Assembly (NCBI GenBank): GCA_021772635.1
Contig: JAJFLP010000016.1
Coordinates: 57,921 to 121,920 of the forward strand
Length of the DNA: 64,000 nt
Reading direction: 5' to 3'
Source: Verrucomicrobiota bacterium
Lineage (GTDB): Bacteria; Verrucomicrobiota; Lentisphaeria; JABSQK01; JAJFLO01
Below are positions 37,321-44,603 of the stretch, one piece after another (positions within the stretch are counted from its first letter, which is position 1; each line of letters opens with the position of its first letter). The notes beneath the pieces are model-generated. The model had not been told where the DNA came from. It saw only the letters and a program-made list of their open reading frames with translations, and made no database searches. The translations under genes were made by a program, and so were the position numbers.

Positions 37321-38289
37321 ATGCAACCGAGTACGCGACATGCGCAAGTAACAATTTCCCAATCAGAAGAGGCGCTTCGCCTGGATTATTGGCTCGCCAG
37401 GCGGTTTACCTACCATTCGAGGCACTATTGGCAACAGGAAATCCGCCGCGGTCGAGTTCAGATAAACTCAGAACGGGCGAAATCATCCCGCAAACTTTGC
37501 ATCGGTGACCGAATCAATTATGAATTCCCTTCCCACCCTGAGCCAGCGGTTGACCCACGTTTCGAAGTCATCTTAGAGGACGGTGATGTACTTGTGATTA
37601 ATAAGCCCGGAAACCTGCCGTGTCATCCGGCAGGAAAGTATTTCCACAACACGCTTTGGCAGCTGCTGAAATGCCGACTCGATGAATTCTGGCTAGTAAA
37701 CCGCTTAGATCGAGAAACTTCAGGTGTTGTCATGGTCGCGAAAACGAAGGCATCTGCCCGGCATTTGTCTCATCAATTTTCATCGCGATCTGTGAAAAAG
37801 GAGTATCATGTACTTGTCGAAGGAGACTTTCCGCCGACTCTATCGGCTGAAGGATATTTGAGGTGCGACCAGGATAGCTCTGTCAGGAAAAAGCAATGCT
37901 TCGATACGAATGGAGATTCCTCCGATGACTATGCGTTGACTCATTTCACGTTGCTTTCTAAATGTGCCGGATTCAGCTTGGTGCAGGCGATTCCGAAGAC
38001 CGGGAAGTTTCATCAAATTCGCGCGACGCTCAGCTCACTCGGTTTTCCGGTTGTTGGGGACAAATTATACGGAGTAGATGATCAACTTTATATTCGCCAA
38101 AGTTGTGGGTCGCTGGAGGACACTGACTACCGCGCGCTAAAACTGAAGACACAGGCGTTGCACGCTGCTCAATTAACGTATCGACATCCGTCTACTGAAA
38201 AGCGTACGACTGTCTCTGCGGAGTACCCACCGGATCTCAGGTCGTTTTTGCGTTGTTCAGGGTTTGAATGCGATGGCAATACCGAATAG
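37321..38289 (+). CDS. RluA-family 23S rRNA pseudouridine synthase
   Basis: 322 residues. An S4-like RNA-binding part (about 15-70, LDYWLARRF and RRGRVQIN) precedes the synthase domain. The catalytic Asp lies in VNRLDRETSGVVM. VLVINKPGNLPCHP and the C-terminal GKFHQIRATLSSLGFPVVGD are family motifs. It probably modifies 23S rRNA like RluC/RluD; the exact site cannot be told. No clear ribosome site precedes the ATG. Confidence 0.9.
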   Translation: MQPSTRHAQVTISQSEEALRLDYWLARRFTYHSRHYWQQEIRRGRVQINSERAKSSRKLCIGDRINYEFPSHPEPAVDPRFEVILEDGDVLVINKPGNLPCHPAGKYFHNTLWQLLKCRLDEFWLVNRLDRETSGVVMVAKTKASARHLSHQFSSRSVKKEYHVLVEGDFPPTLSAEGYLRCDQDSSVRKKQCFDTNGDSSDDYALTHFTLLSKCAGFSLVQAIPKTGKFHQIRATLSSLGFPVVGDKLYGVDDQLYIRQSCGSLEDTDYRALKLKTQALHAAQLTYRHPSTEKRTTVSAEYPPDLRSFLRCSGFECDGNTE

Positions 38290-38327
38290 CGATTACGATT
38301 ACGATTACGACACCGAATAACGATAGA
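38281..38327. repeat. GATTAC microsatellite with flanking direct repeat
   Basis: Three tandem GATTAC units (38291-38308) flanked by ACCGAATA direct repeats, starting at the stop codon of the pseudouridine synthase gene. The unit resembles the GATTACG-rich core of repeat family A, so it may be a remnant of one. Confidence 0.5.
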
Positions 38328-38369
38328 CTTTTGCACAGTACCTTCTGAGGATCAATTACAATCGCAACC

Positions 38370-39614
38370 ATGCCTGAACAGTTAAGTCTCATATTTAATA
38401 TTTCTGCATTCTGTATTGGCGCATGTATTGGTAGCTTTCTCAATGTTTGCATTTGGAGGATCCCGAGGAACGAGTCGGTAATCTCCCCACCGTCACACTG
38501 TCCGAAATGCAATCAGACGATCAAATGTTATCAGAACATTCCAATCATAAGTTGGTTGTTGCTTGGCGGTAAATGCAGTAGCTGCAAGACCAGTATTTCC
38601 GGCCGATATATAATCATCGAACTCATTACCGCGATACTCTTTTTGCTTTTCTGGAATCATATTTGGACGAACGCGTTGCCTCTGTCATCGGTCGTACCAT
38701 ATGCGTTCGTCGTCGCTTCTTTGATCGCGATCACGGTGATAGACATTGAGCATCAGCGAATTCCCAACGTAATCACTTTTACCGGAATAATCATCGCCGC
38801 TACCTGGTGCATCTCATTTCCATATACCCATTTTCGTGTTGGTATCGGGACCATACACAGCGGCGAAATCTTTCGGCATGATCCGATTATGTATATCGCG
38901 ATTGACGCGATCCAGCGGTGGGTTATCGGATTCGACTTAACACCGCGTTTTCTGGCAGCGCTCAATGTCTTTCTCGGAGTGTTCAGCGGTGGCGGATTAC
39001 TGTTTTTTTTCGCGAAATCAATGAAATTCGTCGTTGGCAAACGTCACGTAAAAACCGACACGGCGGTTGTCATTGAGATCACGCCGACGGCGATACAAAT
39101 CAATAGTGCGCCGATGGTCAGACTAAACGATTTCTTCAGAGACCACCATGATCGTTTGCAGATCAGTGGTCGGATCCTCGACTTATCGATACTCAGACAG
39201 GATCCAGCTTTCGTTGACCAAGCAAACGTGACCAATGAGAAAATTGTAGTTACGGATAGCCTAATAGTCATCCGCGGGACCAGCCGTCCGATATCGGATC
39301 TCGAGCGGTTACGTATTGAAACCGTTGAGTGGATCGAACCGAGAGAGGTAATGGGGATGGGGGATATAAAATTAATGGCGATGGTCGGGGCATTCCTCGG
39401 GCCCGGCGCCGCTCTTATTATACTGTCGTTATCGTCGATATTAGGTACGATGTATGGTGTATTCCGTGGGGTGGCATTGTTTTTGCGGCGAACAGGAAGT
39501 ATCCCGGATACTTTGCCATTCGGGCCGTTTATCGCAGTTGCGACCGTTTCTTATCTTCTGTTATGGCACCGGGTATTGAATATTATTTGGCATACGACGC
39601 GATTCACATTCTGA
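38370..39614 (+). CDS. prepilin peptidase with cytoplasmic insertion
   Basis: 414 residues, an inner-membrane aspartic protease that cleaves and methylates type IV prepilins. The N-terminal signature GSFLNVCIWRIPRNES and two CxxC pairs (HCPKCNQ, KCSSCKT) are present. The catalytic Asp residues lie in TVIDIEHQRIPN and GMGDIKLM. The family is usually 250-290 residues. Here about 100 soluble residues (roughly 225-330) are inserted just before GMGDIK, where most members have only a short loop. Its substrate may be the pilin at 33297. Confidence 0.92.
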   Translation: MPEQLSLIFNISAFCIGACIGSFLNVCIWRIPRNESVISPPSHCPKCNQTIKCYQNIPIISWLLLGGKCSSCKTSISGRYIIIELITAILFLLFWNHIWTNALPLSSVVPYAFVVASLIAITVIDIEHQRIPNVITFTGIIIAATWCISFPYTHFRVGIGTIHSGEIFRHDPIMYIAIDAIQRWVIGFDLTPRFLAALNVFLGVFSGGGLLFFFAKSMKFVVGKRHVKTDTAVVIEITPTAIQINSAPMVRLNDFFRDHHDRLQISGRILDLSILRQDPAFVDQANVTNEKIVVTDSLIVIRGTSRPISDLERLRIETVEWIEPREVMGMGDIKLMAMVGAFLGPGAALIILSLSSILGTMYGVFRGVALFLRRTGSIPDTLPFGPFIAVATVSYLLLWHRVLNIIWHTTRFTF

Positions 39615-39932
39615 GCCGTTTCGCTCTCCGCTCCAGCGGTCCGGACAACCCGAGACTGGTGGTGCCTGTTTGTTATATTCGCCGACAATTGCGGAATTTT
39701 CGACGTCTCGACAAGGCGGCATAACCCGATTGCTATTACGGACAATGTTCGAAAATTGGACGGCCTGCCGTCTTCATATATTCTATGCCTGCAGTAAAAT
39801 CTTCACTACCGTGGCGGATCGGATTGAATATGTGTGAAAGATTATTTGACATCGGCAATGTTTGAATGTAGCTTTCCCCCGAATCGTTGAATTACGGGTA
39901 ACTATAATTAAGACGCAGTCTTGGAGTTAATT
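39615..39932. other. gap with repeat-like palindromes only
   Basis: About 318 bases. It holds short imperfect palindromes of the repeat B style (ACGGCCTGCCGT near 39758, ATGCCTGCAGTAAAAT near 39785) but no credible coding frame or RNA gene. Confidence 0.45.
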
Positions 39933-41156
39933 TTGGTTTTAGTAAACAAAGTTTTGAACATTCTGATTCTGGTTGGCGCGCTGTTATCATGTGCGTACTC
40001 TTACCTATTATTCGAGCGCAGAACGGAGTTGCGCGACCGTGGCGAGAAACTCGCGGATGCGATTGCTTCAACGGTTAAGGACTTGGATGTCAAAAGTGGC
40101 ACCACCTACTCGGCGGAGATTAATCGCAACGATTTCTCCGGGGGCGCCAACGGCGAGACACTTGCAGGCGGGCCTCTCGGTTGGGCGTATTTTCATGCGA
40201 GTTATGACTCGGAAACGCAATCTCATGCGAAATTCGAAAACGTCCTTGAGGAGGTAAAGAAACAAGCTCAGGACATCCGTGGACAACGCGATCTTCTTGC
40301 TGATGGCCTTTCACAGCACGCGGGGTTATTCGAGCAGGAAGGCTTCGAAATCGAAGCTTTCCAGGAAGTCGCCAGTTACGAGGAGTCACTAAAGGACCTT
40401 TATGCGGGACTAGAGGATATCCGCAAACGTGACGACGCCATTATTACCAAAATTGATGAAACCGCTACTAAGATCGGTCAACCGATCGACAAAGATCTAC
40501 TGACCAGTACCGACACTTACGATGAGCCTTTAATCAGTTTTGGATTTCACGTTGGGAAACTCAAAGAAAGAGTCGTCAACTATGTAGACACCCTCGCCCA
40601 AGTTGTGGATAAGATCAGCGCACATGAATTTGAAGTTGATGCGCAACTATTAAAGGATGATAATGCCTATGCCGGCGAGTTGACGTCGCTACTTAATGAT
40701 TTCGCTAATATTAACGAGAAACTAACGGACTACGAGCGGTATAAAGTCGAGTTTCTTGAGGCAAAAGATACGCTTGAAAAAACAATAGAAGCACTGGAGA
40801 CATCCAATGACAACCTAGCTACGCTCGAGAGCAAGCTGGCAAATCTTGAAGCGGATTACGCGTCCTTGAATAAGAACTACAATCAGCTCGCTGGATCCGC
40901 AAATAAGGCGCAGCCAAGTCAACTTAAGAAACTTGAGGGTACCGTCTTAAACGTCAATTACGATTGGAACTATATTATTATTAATTTGGGTCGTAATGAC
41001 AATCTCCCGGAAGACTTGGAAATGACCGTTGCGCGTGAAAAAGAGTATATTTGCAAGGTTCTGGTTACCAAGGTCTTCGAAAAGCACTCGGTAGCTGAAA
41101 TATTGCCTAAAATGAAGATCGGAAGCGTTATTGAGGGCGATCGTGTTATCTTCTAA
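39933..41156 (+). CDS. membrane-anchored coiled-coil protein
   Basis: 407 residues from a TTG at 39933, chosen because GGAG lies six bases upstream; a TTG four codons earlier is the alternative. One N-terminal helix (NILILVGALLSCAYSYLLF), a long coiled coil (about 85-335, strongest at KDTLEKTIEALETSNDNLAT) and a C-terminal beta domain (EGTVLNVNYDWNYIIINLG, ending GSVIEGDRVIF). This arrangement recurs in Lentisphaerae and Verrucomicrobia, where the end domain resembles a two-strand VNxxWxFVVxxxG motif. Function is unknown; a periplasmic scaffold is likely. Two tiny membrane or lipid-anchored genes follow. Confidence 0.8.
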   Translation: MVLVNKVLNILILVGALLSCAYSYLLFERRTELRDRGEKLADAIASTVKDLDVKSGTTYSAEINRNDFSGGANGETLAGGPLGWAYFHASYDSETQSHAKFENVLEEVKKQAQDIRGQRDLLADGLSQHAGLFEQEGFEIEAFQEVASYEESLKDLYAGLEDIRKRDDAIITKIDETATKIGQPIDKDLLTSTDTYDEPLISFGFHVGKLKERVVNYVDTLAQVVDKISAHEFEVDAQLLKDDNAYAGELTSLLNDFANINEKLTDYERYKVEFLEAKDTLEKTIEALETSNDNLATLESKLANLEADYASLNKNYNQLAGSANKAQPSQLKKLEGTVLNVNYDWNYIIINLGRNDNLPEDLEMTVAREKEYICKVLVTKVFEKHSVAEILPKMKIGSVIEGDRVIF

Positions 41157-41268
41157 ACTAGTATTCGTTATTAATCTGGTGACGGCAATTGCGTTTGCCG
41201 CAGTCGTGGCGCTTCAGTTTATGGAGGCGTCCTACTATTCGATAACCCCCCTTGACCTCTTCAGGTAA
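41143..41268 (+). CDS. small single-pass membrane protein (41 residues)
   Basis: A GTG start preceded by GAGGG overlaps the last 14 bases of the coiled-coil gene. The product, MLSSKLVFVINLVTAIAFAA onward, is one hydrophobic helix with a short tail ending in PLDLFR. The overlap, ribosome site and helix support a real, translationally coupled gene, but no homology is recognised. Confidence 0.5.
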   Translation: MLSSKLVFVINLVTAIAFAAVVALQFMEASYYSITPLDLFR

Positions 41269-41356
41269 TTGCAGTTCTGTAATTCTTGAATGCGTCTACC
41301 TTTTCTCTCACAGTCATCCTGTTTCCGCAGTGAACCGGAATAACCCGCCTGTTATC

Positions 41357-41545
41357 GTGAAATTGTTATTCAAATATACCATTCTCAAGTACCTCAGTCT
41401 CGGTTTAATTGCGACTGTGATCATGCTCCTTGTCACGAGTTGCAAGGTCGTTGATCAAAGTCGTGTTCAGGATTCCGATACCGACACCATTCCCTGGAAC
41501 ACACGTGCGGGCTGGGAGAATTCGTCCCTTGGCGTTCCTTATTGA
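41357..41545 (+). CDS. small lipoprotein (62 residues)
   Basis: A GTG start gives a signal peptide with lipobox LVTSC at about residue 29, then a short tail ending DTIPWNTRAGWENSSLGVPY. The PW-N-x-x-x-x-W-E-x-x-x-x-x-P ending resembles tiny lipoproteins I recall from Verrucomicrobia/Lentisphaerae. It follows the coiled-coil and 41-residue genes and probably works with them. Confidence 0.55.
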   Translation: MKLLFKYTILKYLSLGLIATVIMLLVTSCKVVDQSRVQDSDTDTIPWNTRAGWENSSLGVPY

Positions 41546-41685
41546 CGGCTATCCGCCCCAATCTCTAGGACGCCACCCTCGTTCCGCGATTTTTCGCTTT
41601 TTGGGCACGAATACGATGCTTCACCACGCCGTTAGCCCTCGAGTTCTCGCAATCTCCTTCGGGGCCTATTGCGATTAGATCAGGC

Positions 41686-41866
41686 TAGCCTTATCTAAGC
41701 ATAAAGTTTCTACTGCGAGCAGGTATCAGACCTGATCTAAATGGGTTACAAAGAACGCACGCCCTTAAAATATTTCAATATTTCTTCAGCCGTACAACCT
41801 TCGCAACTCATTGACCTCAGGCCAGCTAAGTGCTCTCGTAACGAAATTGATGCATAGATCAGGCTA
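41686..41866. mobile_element. MITE family C, copy 4 (reverse)
   Basis: 181 bases from TAGCCTTATCTAAGCATAAA to GATGCATAGATCAGGCTA, TA on both sides. The core on the minus strand (GAAGAAATATTGAAATATTT, GTTCTTTGTAACCC) matches copy 2. It abuts repeat A at 41869. Confidence 0.8.
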
Positions 41867-41868
41867 GC

Positions 41869-41996
41869 CCCAAATCCAGCAAACATTTCGTCGGATCTTC
41901 TTCATAATTGGAATCTCTTTTCAAATTTCACCCCGAAAAACCGGAAAGATTACGATTAGGATTAAGATTGAGAATCGGAATGTTCGCTTATTTTAG
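41869..41996 (+). repeat. dispersed repeat family A, copy 3
   Basis: CCAAATCCAGCAAACATTTC, TTTTCAAATTTCACCCCGAA, a GATTACGATTAGGATTAAG-like core and GAATCGGAATGTTCGCTTAT, as in copies 1 and 2. It is joined directly to MITE C copy 4. Confidence 0.8.
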
Positions 41997-42078
41997 CGCT
42001 CGTGTGCTGTCTCAGTTGGCGAATACCCTGTAAGTGTCAAGATTGCATGGACCGGTACGGGCTGATACCTTCCCCTTT

Positions 42079-42792
42079 ATGAATCCAAAGCAAGAGAATA
42101 CCGGTATCTGGTTAAATTGGTTCGATCACGAGCGGCTGGCCGGTGAGAACATGGCAATTGATGAACTACTCTACCGACAATGTTGCGAGAGAAGTTCGGC
42201 TATCGTCCGATTCTATGGATGGACAAATCCAGCGATTTCAATCGGATATTTTCAACGCTACGACGCTGCTCTGGCGGAACGAACTGTAATTGTTCGCCGA
42301 TGTACCGGGGGCGGAACTGTCTTTCACGAGAATGACATCACGTACTCACTGATCGTTCCGTCAAACCATCAGCTATACCAGGTCGGTCGGTCCAGGAGTT
42401 ATCGGATCATCACGGAGGTCATCGTTTCCGCTCTGGCAGGCTTCGACATTCCCGGCGAGATCGCCCGCTGCAATTGTGATTCCATCGGGAAACCAGAGAC
42501 GAGCCGGTGCTTCGACTCGCCGGTTATGAACGATGTTGTGGTTGCTGGTCGGAAAGTTGCCGGGGCGGCACAGAAGCGTAACCGATTCGGGCTGCTTCAT
42601 CAGGGGAGCATTAAAGCCTCGAATCTTGACGCGAGACATTTCGAGAAGTTTAAGAACGATCTTGCGGACAAATTTGCAGATCGTTTTAACAGCACGTCAG
42701 GCCACTATGTTCCCGATGAGACTCTGTTGAAAGGCGCGCGGACCTTAGTCACGATTAAGTACGGGAATGACAGCTGGAATAAGAAGCGCTAG
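42079..42792 (+). CDS. lipoate-protein ligase A family protein
   Basis: 237 residues from the ATG at 42079 (an upstream GTG at 42034 adds 15 non-homologous residues). The family core is clear: RFYGWTNPAISIGYFQ, the nucleotide-binding RRCTGGGTVFHENDITYSL, and the lipoyl/Lys region VVVAGRKVAGAAQKR. It transfers lipoate or octanoate to the lipoyl domains of 2-oxoacid dehydrogenases or GcvH. A role as octanoyltransferase (LipM-like) is also possible. The TAG stop abuts a family B repeat. Confidence 0.92.
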   Translation: MNPKQENTGIWLNWFDHERLAGENMAIDELLYRQCCERSSAIVRFYGWTNPAISIGYFQRYDAALAERTVIVRRCTGGGTVFHENDITYSLIVPSNHQLYQVGRSRSYRIITEVIVSALAGFDIPGEIARCNCDSIGKPETSRCFDSPVMNDVVVAGRKVAGAAQKRNRFGLLHQGSIKASNLDARHFEKFKNDLADKFADRFNSTSGHYVPDETLLKGARTLVTIKYGNDSWNKKR

Positions 42793-42835
42793 ACTATACT
42801 GCAAGCGGTATATTTCGAAAACCTATTCTTAATCA
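42793..42835 (+). repeat. family B repeat, short copy 4
   Basis: ACTATACTGCAAGCGGTATA followed by TTTCGAAAACC. It starts at the stop codon of the lipoate ligase gene. The middle of the full element is deleted. Confidence 0.6.
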
Positions 42836-42845
42836 GGAACTAAGC

Positions 42846-43673
42846 TTGTTCGCCGATTCCGGAAAATTTCACTGTTCGCTGTTTAGCGACCAAAGTAAGA
42901 CCAGGTTACTGGCGTTCGTTGGAATACTGGTGGTATTGACCGTGTTCGGCTGCTCCAGTCAGCGCGCGAAGGTAAACGAGGAAAATCCGTTTTTTATCCG
43001 TGGCTTAGAATTGCGTCAGGAAGGAAAGTACGAAGACGCCGTCGACGCGTTCAAGAATTGTCTCAAACACAGTCCGGGTTCGCACCGTGCCCATTTGGAA
43101 CTCGCCTTGATATACGAAGATCATTTTCAAGACTATCCACGAGCGTTAGCCCACTATGAGACTTATCTCGAGGCCGAAACTGAACCGGGGACTGCGGCTG
43201 TCGCGAGAAAATGGCAAACTCGCGCCGAAAAGAAGTTTTACGAGATACTAAAAGTTGTTTACGGGCATCCAGCAGAAGGAAAGGATCGCGTTAAATCGAA
43301 TCGCGCGGCCGACGAGGAATTGTATCTATCTGCGCCCCTGATAACTGACCAGGGCGAACACCAAAGCGGTACCCGGCAGAAACTAAAGCCGTCCGGTATC
43401 GACAACCAAACCGGTCAAGGACAACCAGTTGTAGTCGAGTCTGAAACGGACTCGACGCCCGCAATCGCAACGAGCATACCGCTGGCAGAGCCGGAAGAAA
43501 TACGGTATTCGATTCAACCAGGAGATACGCTGACAAGCATTGCGAATCAATTTCTTGGGGACAGCAATAGGTGGAGCGAAATTTATGATCTAAATCGCAG
43601 TGTATTGACCACACCCCATGACTTGACTGTCGGGGAGGAGTTGGTATTACCGAAACCTACGCGCGAGGAATAA
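42846..43673 (+). CDS. lipoprotein with TPRs and LysM domain
   Basis: 275 residues from a TTG start. A signal sequence with lipobox TVFGC at about residue 36, TPR-like helices (about 48-110, FFIRGLELRQEGKYEDAVDAF and HLELALIYEDHFQDYPRALA), a low-complexity linker, and a C-terminal LysM domain (YSIQPGDTLTSIANQFLGDS...IYDLNR). LysM should hold peptidoglycan while the lipid anchors it to a membrane, so it probably links membrane to wall or scaffolds cell-wall enzymes. Confidence 0.88.
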   Translation: MFADSGKFHCSLFSDQSKTRLLAFVGILVVLTVFGCSSQRAKVNEENPFFIRGLELRQEGKYEDAVDAFKNCLKHSPGSHRAHLELALIYEDHFQDYPRALAHYETYLEAETEPGTAAVARKWQTRAEKKFYEILKVVYGHPAEGKDRVKSNRAADEELYLSAPLITDQGEHQSGTRQKLKPSGIDNQTGQGQPVVVESETDSTPAIATSIPLAEPEEIRYSIQPGDTLTSIANQFLGDSNRWSEIYDLNRSVLTTPHDLTVGEELVLPKPTREE

Positions 43674-43782
43674 ACTTGAAGAAGATTAACTGCCTTGGTC
43701 GCCTGTGGCGCTGCCATAGGCAGGTAAACTCATTCTGAATCGGGATTAAGAAACTGTACTGCATGCTGTATATTTTGGAATG

Positions 43783-43810
43783 ATGCAAGATAAAATAGGT
43801 TATCTTGCAT
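43783..43810. terminator. perfect 11-bp stem hairpin
   Basis: ATGCAAGATAA, loop AATAGG, TTATCTTGCAT. It lies between the LysM lipoprotein and the convergent vapC-like gene. No T-run follows on either strand, so terminator function is uncertain. Confidence 0.4.
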
Positions 43811-43854
43811 AAGGGATCCGAATTAAACAGATATTTTTTTGTGGGTATTGAAGA

Positions 43855-44244
43855 TCAGGCGCAACGAATATCGGTGTGTGGAAAATCGTCACCCTTAAAG
43901 AGTAACGCTTGTCCGTCTTCCTTCGCTAATGCGTAGGAAAAACAATCGCTGAAGTTGAGTTGTGCTTTATAGCCTCAGCCCTTTCCATACAGCTGATATG
44001 CTCGACGGGCAATCTGGGTTTGAGAAAGCGTCACGGGAATGATCGCCAAACCAAGTGCAGAGAAAAAGTCATCGAATGCGCTCCGGCCAATTTCATTCAC
44101 CGCTCTGTCGACAATAACACAGGTCGCCAAATAGCTCGCAGCCGACATCATTGGCTTGTCAGTACTCAAGATGCCCGATAGAAAACTCTCGCCTTCCGGC
44201 TCATTCATGAAAATAGCGATGATCGCGGAGGTGTCGACAATCAC
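43855..44244 (-). pseudogene. VapC-like PIN toxin with one in-frame stop
   Basis: GTG at 44244 reads VDTSAIIAIFMNEPEG (first Asp of the PIN site), ASYLATCVIVDRAV, and RRAYQLYGKG, then TGA at 43975-43977, then GYKAQLNFSDCFSYALAKED and LLFKGDDFPHTDI in the same frame, ending at TGA 43855. The 129 codons equal a full VapC, and the part after the stop contains the remaining acidic residues. The stop takes the place of a residue often Arg or His after YGKG, so CGA-to-TGA would explain it. It overlaps vapB by four bases (GTGA). Confidence 0.9.
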
Positions 44245-44489
44245 TTAGGAACACCAAGCCTATTATACAGATCATCGTCGGTAAGAAGGTTACCGGTGAG
44301 GTTATCACGAAAACGTTTAGTAATAGTCTCAATCTCGCTCTTGCGATTTTCGAAACTATTCTGATTACGAATGCGATCTAGGCGTTGCTCTAGCGCTTTA
44401 CTGATTGCCTGGGTTAAGCTCTCGCCGGTGGCTTGAGCCAGCTCTCGGGCAAGATGATCGGTTCTTTTGTCTCGTATGCTTAATGGCAT
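44241..44489 (-). CDS. VapB-type antitoxin
   Basis: 82 residues. MPLSIRDKRTDHLARELAQ and TGESLTQAISKALEQRL form the ribbon-helix-helix-like N-terminus of the VapB (PSK/Rv0623-like) group; the C-terminus ends DDDLYNRLGVPK, the toxin-binding tail. Its ATG lies within a 33-base inverted repeat that is probably its own operator. Intact, next to an interrupted vapC. Confidence 0.88.
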   Translation of the reverse strand: MPLSIRDKRTDHLARELAQATGESLTQAISKALEQRLDRIRNQNSFENRKSEIETITKRFRDNLTGNLLTDDDLYNRLGVPK

Positions 44490-44520
44490 GTATATATATC
44501 CTCATGATCTGTGTATACAT
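44488..44520. promoter_or_regulatory. inverted-repeat operator of the vapBC-like locus
   Basis: ATGTATA...TATACAT, seven-base arms separated by 19 bases, overlapping the vapB start codon. Such palindromes are the usual binding site of VapBC complexes. Confidence 0.55.
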
Positions 44521-44579
44521 AAATATAGCATAAGGTGTTCAAAGAGGTAAGGAGAAATCGTTGCCTGTAATATGAGGAT

Positions 44580-44596
44580 GTCGGGCCAAACCCGAC
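44580..44596 (-). terminator. hairpin downstream of pheT
   Basis: GTCGGG-TTTGG-CCCGAC on the minus strand, eight bases after the pheT stop. It lacks a U tract, so it is a weak or Rho-assisted terminator candidate. Confidence 0.4.
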
Positions 44597-44603
44597 CGAT
44601 CTG

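Noticed and set aside
43975..43977. Selenocysteine readthrough at the vapC TGA
   Set aside because: No obvious selenocysteine hairpin after the TGA, and sister toxins have TAA and TAG in equivalent lesions, so a nonsense change is simpler.
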